Below, in pieces: positions 44,597-52,992 of a stretch of DNA of 64,000 nt. A program made the translations under genes and the position numbers. The stretch is taken from NCBI GenBank assembly GCA_016795325.1, contig JAEUHY010000012.1, positions 186,001-250,000 of the forward strand. Direction: 5' to 3'. Position 1 is the stretch's first letter. Every line of letters starts with the position of its first letter. Source of the stretch: Planctomycetota bacterium. GTDB taxonomy: Bacteria > Planctomycetota > UBA1135 > GCA-002686595. The notes under the pieces were generated by a model that saw nothing but the letters and a program-made list of their open reading frames with translations, was not told where the DNA came from and did not search any database.

Positions 44597-46327
44597 ATGG
44601 AAACGGCCCCGACGAAACGTTCGACGTGGATCGCCCTGCTGGCGCTCACGCTGGCGGCGCTCGTCGTGCGGCTGTGGGGGATCGGCTACGGCGCGCCCAT
44701 CTGGGAGGAGCCCGACCCGGACATCATCGCCCACGTCGATCAGTTGCGCGGCGATCCGGTGCTGTCGACGGTCGACGCGCCCGAGCAGCAATACCCGCAC
44801 TTGCTCGCGCGGCTCGCGCAGCTCCTTCCGCGCCGGCCGCCCGCGCAGGGCGACGGTGCGCCGACGACGCTCGACGGACACCTCAAAGCGGCGGCTTGGA
44901 CCCACGTGCAGGTGCGTGCGCTGGTGGCGCTGCTCTCGTGCGCGACGATTCCGCTCGTGTTTGCGCTCGCGCGGCGATTTGTCGCCGAGCGCTTTGCTCT
45001 GCTCGCGGCGTTGCTCGCGGCGACGAGTTTGTTGCACGAGCACTTCGCGCAACAGGGACGCCCGCACGGCGCCGCCGTGACGTTCTTCGCGTGGACCCTT
45101 CTCGCGTGCATCGACGTCGCCCAGCGCGGTCGCTGGCGCGACTTCGCCAACGCGGGCCTCGCAAGCGCCTTGACGCTGGCGACGATCCAAAGCGGGCTCG
45201 CTGTACTTCTCGCTGGACTCGCGGCTTGGTGGATCGCCGCAGCACGTGAGCGCGCTGCCTTGCCGCGCATCACGCTCCCGATCGCGCTCGTCGCCGTTGG
45301 CGTGGTCGTCTTCTATCCGTACTACTTCGACGGCAGCGCCGGGGTGCAGGATCCGGCGCGCCACGTCGACGAGAGCCAGGTGCTCCTGCGCTTCGGCGAG
45401 CACATGATCCTGCGCTCGGAGTTCGACGGCAGCGGGCTGCGTGTGCTCGCGCTGTCGCTGTGGAACTACGAGCCCGTGCTGTGCCTGCTGCTCGTGTTGG
45501 CTGTCATCGTCGCCCTGTTCCATTTCCGTCCGCGCTCAGCCAGCGCCGCCGCGCGTGTCGTGCTCGCTTTCGTTGTGCCCTACAGCCTGGTCAGCTGCGC
45601 CTACGGCATGACCTTCGAGCGCTTCGCGCTGCCGCTCCTGCCGGCGTTCGCCGTGTTCGCGGCCTGGGGACTGGAACGCTCGTTCGCCGCGCTCCGCCGC
45701 GGGGCCGCACGCCGCGCCGCGAGCGCCGCTCTGCTTGTGCTCTTGACGCTTCCCGCGGCGGCGTGCCTGAAGCTCGCCTGGCTGCGTTCGCGTCCCGACA
45801 CGCTCGACCTCGCGGCGCAATTCGTGGCGGCCGAAACGGCTTCGACCGCGTGGGTGCAACCGCCGCTCGATCTTCCGCTCGCGCGTCAACGCGCTCCGCG
45901 GCCGGGCGGACTGTTCACGCCCTGGGCGCGTTGGCAGTCCGCCGCGGGCGGCGTTTCGACGTTGAACGAAGCGCGCGATCTTCGCTGGCTCCTGCCCAAG
46001 CCCGAGCAACGCGCGGAACTCGACAGTTATCTGCGCTCGCTCGGCCCCGGACTCGTCGTGCTCGAGCGCTTCGAGGTGCGGACGGAGCACGTCGAGCGCG
46101 CCGCTCTGCGCAGTGCGCTGCAGCGGGTGGGCGAGTTGGCCGCAACCTTCTCCCCCGACCCCGATCCCAGGCGGACCGAGCTGGAATTTTTTTTCCAGCT
46201 CTCGGATCACTTCAACGCCGATGCGCACTGGGAGCACCCGCACTTCACGCGGCGTTTGCTGTCCGCCCGGGCCATCGGCTGCGTGGTCGAAGTCTGGCGG
46301 CTCCCCGAAGTCGTCCAGCCCCGCTAA
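44597..46327 (+). CDS. GT-C membrane glycosyltransferase, paralogue 2
   Basis: 576 residues, about ten helices. Shares with its two relatives the first helix plus RLWGIGYG, the acidic loop WEEPDPD (E-x-D), FAQQGRPHGAAVTFF, FYPYYFDG and FERFALPLLPAFAVFAAWG. The C-terminal soluble tail ends with VVEVWRLPE, comparable to VIEIYRVK and VIEIFRLP in the others. Predicted to glycosylate a lipid-linked glycan or surface protein using a polyprenyl-phosphate sugar. Closely follows the ABC operon (53 bases) but is probably transcribed with the sugar genes downstream. Confidence 0.8.
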   Translation: METAPTKRSTWIALLALTLAALVVRLWGIGYGAPIWEEPDPDIIAHVDQLRGDPVLSTVDAPEQQYPHLLARLAQLLPRRPPAQGDGAPTTLDGHLKAAAWTHVQVRALVALLSCATIPLVFALARRFVAERFALLAALLAATSLLHEHFAQQGRPHGAAVTFFAWTLLACIDVAQRGRWRDFANAGLASALTLATIQSGLAVLLAGLAAWWIAAARERAALPRITLPIALVAVGVVVFYPYYFDGSAGVQDPARHVDESQVLLRFGEHMILRSEFDGSGLRVLALSLWNYEPVLCLLLVLAVIVALFHFRPRSASAAARVVLAFVVPYSLVSCAYGMTFERFALPLLPAFAVFAAWGLERSFAALRRGAARRAASAALLVLLTLPAAACLKLAWLRSRPDTLDLAAQFVAAETASTAWVQPPLDLPLARQRAPRPGGLFTPWARWQSAAGGVSTLNEARDLRWLLPKPEQRAELDSYLRSLGPGLVVLERFEVRTEHVERAALRSALQRVGELAATFSPDPDPRRTELEFFFQLSDHFNADAHWEHPHFTRRLLSARAIGCVVEVWRLPEVVQPR

Positions 46328-46517
46328 GGATCGGGACTAAGGCGGGTCGAAGCACCACCCTCGCGCGCCTGTGGGGCGGCCCCTAGACTCTTTGCCCCGC
46401 AACTCGGCTCGCGCTCTCTGGTCCTCTCGCCGCGTCTGTCATGTCGTTCCAAACCCCGTTGTGCGCCCGTCCGAGCCGTGCTCATCTCCGCGCCCCGTGC
46501 GCGCAGGGGCGAGCGGA

Positions 46518-49295
46518 GTGAGCGCTCCGTCCGCGAGCCGCCCGATCCGTTCGGTGTCGGTGTTGATGCCGACCTGGCAGGGCGAGGAGTTCCTCGAGCG
46601 CGTGCTCGAGGCGCTCGCAGGCCAGGAATTGGCGCTGCCGTGGGACTTCCGCGTGATCGACTCGGGCTCGAGCGACCGCACGCTCGAGATCCTCGAGAGC
46701 TGGCGCACGCGCCTGGGCGTCCCGCTGGTGGTGGAGAGCATCCACCAGAGCGCCTTCGACCACGGCGACACGCGCAACCTGCTCGCGGCGCGCTCGCGCG
46801 GCGACCTGCTCGTGTTCCTGACCCAGGATGCGATCCCGGCAGCCAAGACCTGGCTCGCGACGCTGGTGCGCAACTTCGAGGACACGCGCGTCGGAGCGGC
46901 CTACTGCCGCAACGTTCCGCGGCCCGACGCGGAGCTCCTGACGAAGGTCTTCAGCGCCAGTGATCCGGGCTACACGCCCGGTCGGCGCGAAACCCGGCTC
47001 CCCGCCAACTACGCGCAACTCGGGCCGCACGAGCGTCGACTGCTCTACAACTTCAACGATGTGGCGTCGGCTGTGCGCCGCGAGCTGTGGGAGTTGCATC
47101 CGTTCCCGCGCGCCTCGTTCGGCGAAGACGTGTTGATCGCGCGTGCGTTGCTCGAGGGCGGATGGACGGTCGTCTACGACGACGTAGCCACGGTCGAGCA
47201 CAGCCACGACTACGATGCGCTCGAGACGCGCAAGCGCTGTCGGATCGACGGGAAGTTCAATGCGGAGCACCTGGGCCGCGTGTGCATCGAGCGGCGCGAG
47301 GACGCCGAGGAGCTCACGCGGCGCCAACTCGAGCGCGATCGCGAAGCGTTGCAGCAGGCGGGCTTCGAGGGCGCGCGGCTCGAGCGTGAACTCGCGCACG
47401 CCGAAGAGCTGCGCCGGGCCGCGTTCGTCGGCTTGTACGAAGGCGGGCTCGCGAAGAAGCGCTACCCCGCCACGCGCATGGCCAAGAAGGCGAAGCTGCG
47501 CGTGCTCTACGTCGTGCACGGTTTCCCGCCCGACACCTGGGCCGGCACCGAGGTCTACACGCTGGGGCTCGCGCTCGAGATGCAGCGGCGCGGTCACGAG
47601 GTCGCGCTGCTCACGCGCGCGCCCGCGCAGCGTTCCGTGGCCGAAGGCGGCCCCGCGGACTTCAGCGTCGAGGAGACGGAGTTCCGCGGCCTGAAGGTTT
47701 GGCGCATGACGCACCGGCTGCAGCACGGTTCGCTGCGCGAGAGCTACCACCAGCCCAAGGCGGAGGCGGCCTTCCGCGACGTGCTGCTCGGATTCCGGCC
47801 CGACCTCGTGCACTTCCAGCACCTGATCCATCTCTCGGCGACGCTGCCCGCGGTTGCGCGCGAGCACGGCGTGCCGTCGGTGATCACGGTCAACGACTAC
47901 TGGGCCGTGTGCGCGCGGGTGCAGCTCATTCGGCCCGACGGCGTGCGTTGCGAGGAGAACCAGGGCCTGGGTTGCTTGACGTGCGTCAAGGACAAGGACC
48001 CCAAGGGGATCGAGTCCGCGCGACAGATGCTGCCCGCGGTCGCGCCGTTGATGGGCTTGCTCGGCAACGCGCCGGACGCGGCGTTGTTCGGCGGGTTGGC
48101 GAGCTACGCGCGCGAGTTCGAGGACATGCGCGCGCGGCACGACTTCGTGCTCGCCGGTTACGACGCGGCCGATCTGTTGATCGCCCCCAGCCGCTTCCTG
48201 CGGCGCAAGATGCTCGACACCAGCAAGTTCGACGCGCACAAGGTGCTGTACTCGGACTACGGAACGCTGACCGACAACGTGCGGCCGATCCAACGCCAGC
48301 GTGATCCGGGCGGCCGATTGCGCATCGGATTCGTCGGTTCGTTGCTGTGGTACAAGGGCGTCGACGTGCTCGTGCGCGCGATGGCGCTCGTGCCCGGTTC
48401 CGCGGCGGAACTGCACGTCTTCGGCGACTACAAGCCCGACACGGACGCCTACCACGCGAAGTTGCGCGAGCTCGCGGCCGCAGGCACGGGCAACGTGCGT
48501 TTCCACGGGCGCTTCGACAACGCGAACATCGCCAATGTCTACGAGCAGATCGACGTGCTGTGCACGCCCTCGACCTGGTTCGAGAACTCGCCGATCACGA
48601 TCCACGAGTCGTTCTTGTTCCGCACGCCGCAACTGGTGAGCGACATCGGCGGCATGGCCGAGCTCGTGCGCCACGAGGTCGACGGTCTGCACTTCAAGGT
48701 GGGGGACGCGCGCGACCTCGCGCGCCAGATCCGTCGCCTGTGCGATGAGCCCGGGCTGTACGAGCGTTTGTGCTCCCAGTTCCCGCGCATCAAGACCATG
48801 GCGGAGGACGCCGAGGAGATGGAGGTGCGCTACCGCGGCCTGGCCTGCCTCGTGCGGCCGAACACCGCCAAGGTGCTGCTCGACAAGGCGGGCATCAACA
48901 CGATCGAACGCATCGGCTCGGTGGAGTTGCAGCGCGCCGATCTCGCGCTTCTGCGCCCGGGCGCGCACGTCGAGTACGACGCGCGCAGTTTGTCGAGCGG
49001 CGCGCTCACGCTGCGCATCGAACTCGAGTTGCTCGGCGGCGAGAGCAGTGTGGAGCTCTCTGGCCTGGTCGCGCTCGACGGCGTCGAAGTGGGGCGCATC
49101 GAAGCCCTGCATGCTGACGCGCACGACGAGCGGCGCGTGTTCGAGTTCGAATGCGAGCTCGCCCAGCCGGCGCGCCGCCTGCGCGTGTCGACCGTTCCGG
49201 GGCGGCCCGCCAGCCACCTGCGCATCGCGCGCGTGCTCGTGACCAAACGCGGCGCCGCTGCGCCGGCGCGCCACGCCGCCGCGGCTCATCACTGA
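46518..49295 (+). CDS. Bifunctional glycosyltransferase: GT2 domain fused to GT4 domain
   Basis: 925 residues from a GTG at 46518 (AGGGG upstream). Residues ~12-300 are a GT2 domain of the rhamnosyltransferase kind (SVSVLMPTWQGEEFLERVLEAL, VIDSGSSDRTLEILE, FDHGDTRNLLA, LTQDAIP, FGEDVLIARALLEGG). A helical linker follows, then from ~325 a GT4 GT-B fold (LRVLYVVHGFPPDTWAGTE, IGFVGSLLWYKGVDVLVRAM, VHFHGRFDN-type strand, TPSTWFENSPITIHES), and a final ~120-residue beta module. Both catalytic halves look complete, so one polypeptide may add two sugars in sequence. An internal ATG at 47479 marks the join. Confidence 0.85.
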   Translation: MSAPSASRPIRSVSVLMPTWQGEEFLERVLEALAGQELALPWDFRVIDSGSSDRTLEILESWRTRLGVPLVVESIHQSAFDHGDTRNLLAARSRGDLLVFLTQDAIPAAKTWLATLVRNFEDTRVGAAYCRNVPRPDAELLTKVFSASDPGYTPGRRETRLPANYAQLGPHERRLLYNFNDVASAVRRELWELHPFPRASFGEDVLIARALLEGGWTVVYDDVATVEHSHDYDALETRKRCRIDGKFNAEHLGRVCIERREDAEELTRRQLERDREALQQAGFEGARLERELAHAEELRRAAFVGLYEGGLAKKRYPATRMAKKAKLRVLYVVHGFPPDTWAGTEVYTLGLALEMQRRGHEVALLTRAPAQRSVAEGGPADFSVEETEFRGLKVWRMTHRLQHGSLRESYHQPKAEAAFRDVLLGFRPDLVHFQHLIHLSATLPAVAREHGVPSVITVNDYWAVCARVQLIRPDGVRCEENQGLGCLTCVKDKDPKGIESARQMLPAVAPLMGLLGNAPDAALFGGLASYAREFEDMRARHDFVLAGYDAADLLIAPSRFLRRKMLDTSKFDAHKVLYSDYGTLTDNVRPIQRQRDPGGRLRIGFVGSLLWYKGVDVLVRAMALVPGSAAELHVFGDYKPDTDAYHAKLRELAAAGTGNVRFHGRFDNANIANVYEQIDVLCTPSTWFENSPITIHESFLFRTPQLVSDIGGMAELVRHEVDGLHFKVGDARDLARQIRRLCDEPGLYERLCSQFPRIKTMAEDAEEMEVRYRGLACLVRPNTAKVLLDKAGINTIERIGSVELQRADLALLRPGAHVEYDARSLSSGALTLRIELELLGGESSVELSGLVALDGVEVGRIEALHADAHDERRVFEFECELAQPARRLRVSTVPGRPASHLRIARVLVTKRGAAAPARHAAAAHH

Positions 49296-49347
49296 GCTCT
49301 GCCGACCACCTCGATCCTCACCCTAGCTCGCGCGCACCCTCCGTCCC

Positions 49348-50613
49348 ATGTCCAAGTCCAAGCCCAGCCTGGCAGATCTGTATCTGAAGCCAGGCAAGGC
49401 CGTGTCCGACGCCGAGTTGCCCAAGGTGACCGTCGTCGTCTTGAACCTCAACGGCAAGCACCACCTCGAGCTGTGCTTCAGCAGCTTGCTCGCGATGGAC
49501 TATCCGGCGGACAAGCTCGACCTGCTGCTGGTCGACAACGCGTCCGACGACGGCAGCCTCGAGTTCATGAAGCGCAGGTGGCCGAGCGTTCGGCTGCACG
49601 TGAACAAGCGCAACGTCGGCTTTGCGCCCGGCTGCAACATCGGGGCGAGCTTGCGCGGCGACTCGAGCGTCGTCGCGTTCCTCAACAACGACATGCGCGT
49701 CGACAAGCGCTGGTTGCGCGAGCTGGTCTCGCCGCTGGTGCGCGAGGAGTGCGTCGCGGCGACCTCGAAGATGATGTCGTGGGACGGCAAGACGCTCGAC
49801 TCGGCCGGCGGCGGCATGAACTTCCACGGCATGGGCCTGCAGTACGGCTACAAGGAGCCGCCCAAGCACGACTACGACAAGCCGCGCAAGACGCTGTTCG
49901 CCTGCGGCGGCGCGATGGCGATGGACGCCGCGCTGTACGACAAGCTCGGCGGTTTCGACAACGAGTTCTTCGCCTACTACGAAGACGTGGACCTGGGTTG
50001 GCGCACGTGGGTCGCGGGCCACGAGGTGCACTATGCGCCGGAGTCGGTGTGCTGGCACCACCACCACGGCACGAGCAAGCGCCTGCCGCTCGAGACGGTG
50101 CGCCTGATCCAGGTGCGCAACCCGTTGCTGTCGTGCTTCAAGAACTACGACGACGACAACCTGCGCAAGATCCTCCCCGTCGCGCTGGCGCTCGCGATCC
50201 GGCGCAACCTGATCGTCTCGGGGATCCCGACCGACCAGCCCTACCGCATCGAGCACGCGCGGCCGGCTGAGCCCGGCGCGGAGTCGAGCGGCATCGACAA
50301 GCTGCTGGGCAAACTGCGCCTCAAGGCGCCGGCGAAACACGGCGTCGCGCCGATCACGCGCATCGGCGTGGCGGATCTGATCGCCGTGAACGATCTGCTG
50401 TCGAACTGGAACCATTGGATGCAGCGTCGCGCAGAGGTACAGTCGCGCCGCAAGCGCGAGGACGCCGAGATCTTCCGCCTGTTCCTGCGTCCCTTGTGGT
50501 GCGTCGAGAAAGACCCTCAGTACCAGCAGCTCTTCGAGGGCGCGACGCGCTTCTTCGGCGTCGACGCGTTGTTCCACGGACTGACGTTGATCGACAAGGA
50601 CCCCGCGGGCTGA
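49348..50613 (+). CDS. GT2 glycosyltransferase (rhamnosyl/galactofuranosyl-type)
   Basis: 421 residues. GT-A fold with VTVVVLNLNGKHHLELCFSSL, VDNASDDGSLEFM, NVGFAPGCNIGA, AFLNNDMRVD (metal DxD-like) and FFAYYEDVDLGWRTW (ED-E catalytic region), the usual WbbL-like pattern. A further ~130 residues after the catalytic domain are helical and basic, without clear membrane helices. Cytoplasmic, acts on growing lipid-linked oligosaccharide. Same direction as the fusion protein, 52 bases behind it. Confidence 0.88.
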   Translation: MSKSKPSLADLYLKPGKAVSDAELPKVTVVVLNLNGKHHLELCFSSLLAMDYPADKLDLLLVDNASDDGSLEFMKRRWPSVRLHVNKRNVGFAPGCNIGASLRGDSSVVAFLNNDMRVDKRWLRELVSPLVREECVAATSKMMSWDGKTLDSAGGGMNFHGMGLQYGYKEPPKHDYDKPRKTLFACGGAMAMDAALYDKLGGFDNEFFAYYEDVDLGWRTWVAGHEVHYAPESVCWHHHHGTSKRLPLETVRLIQVRNPLLSCFKNYDDDNLRKILPVALALAIRRNLIVSGIPTDQPYRIEHARPAEPGAESSGIDKLLGKLRLKAPAKHGVAPITRIGVADLIAVNDLLSNWNHWMQRRAEVQSRRKREDAEIFRLFLRPLWCVEKDPQYQQLFEGATRFFGVDALFHGLTLIDKDPAG

Positions 50614-50646
50614 TCCAGCGCCCGTCCCACGCTCCTCCCGCGCCGC

Positions 50647-51336
50647 ATGAAACTCTCGATCGTCATTCCGGTCTACAACGAGGAGCGGACGCTCGAGGAA
50701 CTTGTGCGCCGCGTGCAGCAGGTTCCCTACGAGAAGGAACTGGTCCTCGTCGACGACTGCTCGAAGGACAAGACTCCGCTGATCATGGCGGAGCTCGCCA
50801 AGCGCTACGACAACGTGCGCTGCTTCCGCCACGAGGTGAACCAGGGCAAGGGCGGCGCGCTCGCCACCGGTTTCAGCAAGGTCAGCGGAGACATCGTGCT
50901 GATCCAGGACGCCGACCTGGAGTACGACCCGGCGGATTACCCCGTCCTGCTGCGGCCGATTCTCGAGGGCAATGCCGACGTCGTGTTCGGAAGCCGCTTC
51001 CTCGGCGGCGCCTACGCGCGCGTGCACCTGTTCTGGCACTACGTCGCCAACCGCATGTTGACGTTGGCGTCGAACTGCTTCACCAACCTCAACCTCACGG
51101 ACATGGAGACCTGCTACAAGGTCTTCAAGCGCGACGTCGCCGATCGGCTGCAGATCCGTTCGCGCACGTTCGCGGTCGAGCCCGAGATCACCGCCAAGGT
51201 CGCGAAGATGCGCGTGCGCGTCTACGAAGTGCCGATCAGCTACGCCGGCCGCGATTATTCGGAGGGCAAGAAGATCGGGATGAAGGACGGCTTCATCGCC
51301 TTGTGGGCGATCGTGCGCTGGTCGGTGTTCAACTGA
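50647..51336 (+). CDS. GT2 glycosyltransferase (polyprenyl-phosphate sugar synthase type)
   Basis: 229 residues, compact GT-A domain: MKLSIVIPVYNEERTLEELV, LVDDCSKDKTP, NQGKGGALATGF, IQDADLEYDP (metal D-x-D), GSRFLGG, DMETCYKVFK and AVEPEITAKVAK. This is the DPM1-like pattern of enzymes that make polyprenyl-phosphate mannose or glucose. Likely supplies the donor used by the GT-C enzymes in this region. No transmembrane segment. Confidence 0.9.
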   Translation: MKLSIVIPVYNEERTLEELVRRVQQVPYEKELVLVDDCSKDKTPLIMAELAKRYDNVRCFRHEVNQGKGGALATGFSKVSGDIVLIQDADLEYDPADYPVLLRPILEGNADVVFGSRFLGGAYARVHLFWHYVANRMLTLASNCFTNLNLTDMETCYKVFKRDVADRLQIRSRTFAVEPEITAKVAKMRVRVYEVPISYAGRDYSEGKKIGMKDGFIALWAIVRWSVFN

Positions 51337-51379
51337 CGAAGCGCCGCTGCGCGCGGCGCTGGCCCCCAACCCTTTCGCC

Positions 51380-51772
51380 ATGGAAGAGTTTCACGCGCTG
51401 GTCGACGAGCAGGTGCGACGGGCCATGGAAGCCGGCCTGTTCGACAAATTGCCGGGCGCGGGCAAGCCGCTCGAACTCGAGGACTTGAGCGCGGTCCCGG
51501 CCGATCTGCGTGCGAGCTACATCCTGCTCAAGAACGCCGGCGTCTTGCCGGAAGAGCTCGCGCTGAAGCAGGAGTTGCTGCGCATCGAAGACCTGCTCGC
51601 GGCTTGCGAGAGCGAAGGCGAGCGCGAAGCGTTGCGCGCGCGACGCAACAGCGGCGCGCTCAAGCTGGCCTTCCTGCTCGAGCGCCGCGGCCTGCGCCCG
51701 TCGATGCTCGAGTACCACGGCGCGCTGCAGAAGAAGCTCGCCGGCGGCGACGCCGCAATCACGCGCCCGTGA
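51380..51772 (+). CDS. DUF1992 (DnaJ-homologue C28 conserved domain) protein
   Basis: 130 residues with the diagnostic start HALVDEQVRRAMEAGLFDKLPGAGKPL and the LRASYILLKNAGVLPEEL core. This short cytoplasmic domain occurs alone in bacteria and fused to a J-domain in animals; its role is unknown. Ends 16 bases from the convergent GT2 gene. Unrelated by sequence to the glycosyltransferases around it. Confidence 0.93.
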   Translation: MEEFHALVDEQVRRAMEAGLFDKLPGAGKPLELEDLSAVPADLRASYILLKNAGVLPEELALKQELLRIEDLLAACESEGEREALRARRNSGALKLAFLLERRGLRPSMLEYHGALQKKLAGGDAAITRP

Positions 51773-51788
51773 GCGCTGTTCGCGCGCC

Positions 51789-52760
51789 TCACTCGAGCGG
51801 TCGGCTGAGCGGTTTGCGCGGGACGCCTTCGATGTCGAGCGCGAGGCACTGCGTGAGGAACTGCACGCCGAGGATGATCGGCATGGCGGCGAACATCACC
51901 TGGCCGGCGGTCGCGCTTACGCCGGTTTCGAGCACCTCGAGCCACACGATCGAGCCGTAGATCACGCCCCAGGCGAGCGCCGGCAGGCCCATCACCAGGT
52001 ACAGCGAGACCGCGGTGAAGTCGTACACGAAGTAGCGCCAGAACACGCGCCGCACGAAGCCCCACAGGAGCCGCGGAGGGAAGCCGAACAGCGTGCGCGG
52101 AATCGACAGCGAGCTCTTCTCGTCGCCGTAGCGCGCCGGCATGGCGACGTCGCGCACGACGGCGCGCAGGATGCCGAGCTTGATCAGGAAACCCGACTCG
52201 AAGAAGTAGCGCTTGTGCAGCTTGTCGAGGTCGAAGCGTCGCAGCACATCGCTGCGCACCGCGACGTAACCGTTCGCCGGGTCGAACAGGTTCCAGTAGC
52301 CCGAGGCGAGCTTGACCAGGAACGTCAGTCCCGCGTTGCCCACGACGCGCACGAGCGGCATCGACTTGAGCGCGGCCACGTGCTCGTAGCGATTGCCCTT
52401 GGTGACGTCCGCTTCGCCGCGCACGAGCGGCTCGATCAGCGCCGGCAAGTGCGCGGGGTCCATCTGGTCGTCGCCGTCCATCTTCACGACGATCTCCAGG
52501 CCCAGCTCGAGCGCCTTGCGGAAGCCGGTTCGCATCGCGCCGCCGACGCCCTGGTTGACCTCGTGCCGCAGCAGCACGACGCGCGCATCGTTCAGGCGTT
52601 GCACGCGCTCGAAGGTGTCATCCGGGCTGGCGTCGACCACGACGATGACCGTCTCGACCCAACTGGGGATGCCGCGCACCACGGCCTCGATGTGGCGGGC
52701 CACGCGGTACGCGGGGACCACCACGCCGATGCGGCGACGGGCGAGGGCGGCGGAGTCCAT
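51789..52760 (-). CDS. GT2 glycosyltransferase with C-terminal membrane helices
   Basis: 323 residues. Catalytic part about 1-225: RIGVVVPAYRVARHIEAVV, VDASPDDTFERV, NQGVGGAMRTGFRKAL, VKMDGDDQMDP (metal motif), GNRY. The C-terminal 100 residues contain two hydrophobic helices (FVYDFTAVSLYLVMGLPALAWG; AGQVMFAAMPIILGVQFLTQ), the pattern of ArnC/GtrB-type enzymes that load a sugar on undecaprenyl phosphate at the membrane. Start ATG 52760; 232 bases with no gene lie upstream and should hold its promoter. Confidence 0.88.
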   Translation of the reverse strand: MDSAALARRRIGVVVPAYRVARHIEAVVRGIPSWVETVIVVVDASPDDTFERVQRLNDARVVLLRHEVNQGVGGAMRTGFRKALELGLEIVVKMDGDDQMDPAHLPALIEPLVRGEADVTKGNRYEHVAALKSMPLVRVVGNAGLTFLVKLASGYWNLFDPANGYVAVRSDVLRRFDLDKLHKRYFFESGFLIKLGILRAVVRDVAMPARYGDEKSSLSIPRTLFGFPPRLLWGFVRRVFWRYFVYDFTAVSLYLVMGLPALAWGVIYGSIVWLEVLETGVSATAGQVMFAAMPIILGVQFLTQCLALDIEGVPRKPLSRPLE

Positions 52761-52992
52761 GGGGCGGGGAGACTAGGGGGCTGCTTCCGAGGTCCGTCGA
52801 AGATGTCGTTGGAATCGGCGTTCCTGGCGGGGCGCGAGGATTCCAGGCGACCTGAATCGGTCGGCGAACCGTAGCGACGCCGCCAGGGGCGGCGAGGCCA
52901 GCGGGATATTCGACGAAATTCGGGTGCAGGACACTAGGGTTCGGCGCTGCGCGGCGCACGGGTGGAGCGGCGCGGAATCCGTCTCCAAGAAT

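Noticed and set aside
47479..49295. Separate GT4 gene starting at the internal ATG
   Set aside because: The frame is continuous with the GT2 domain and no ribosome-binding site precedes the internal ATG; reported as a fusion instead.
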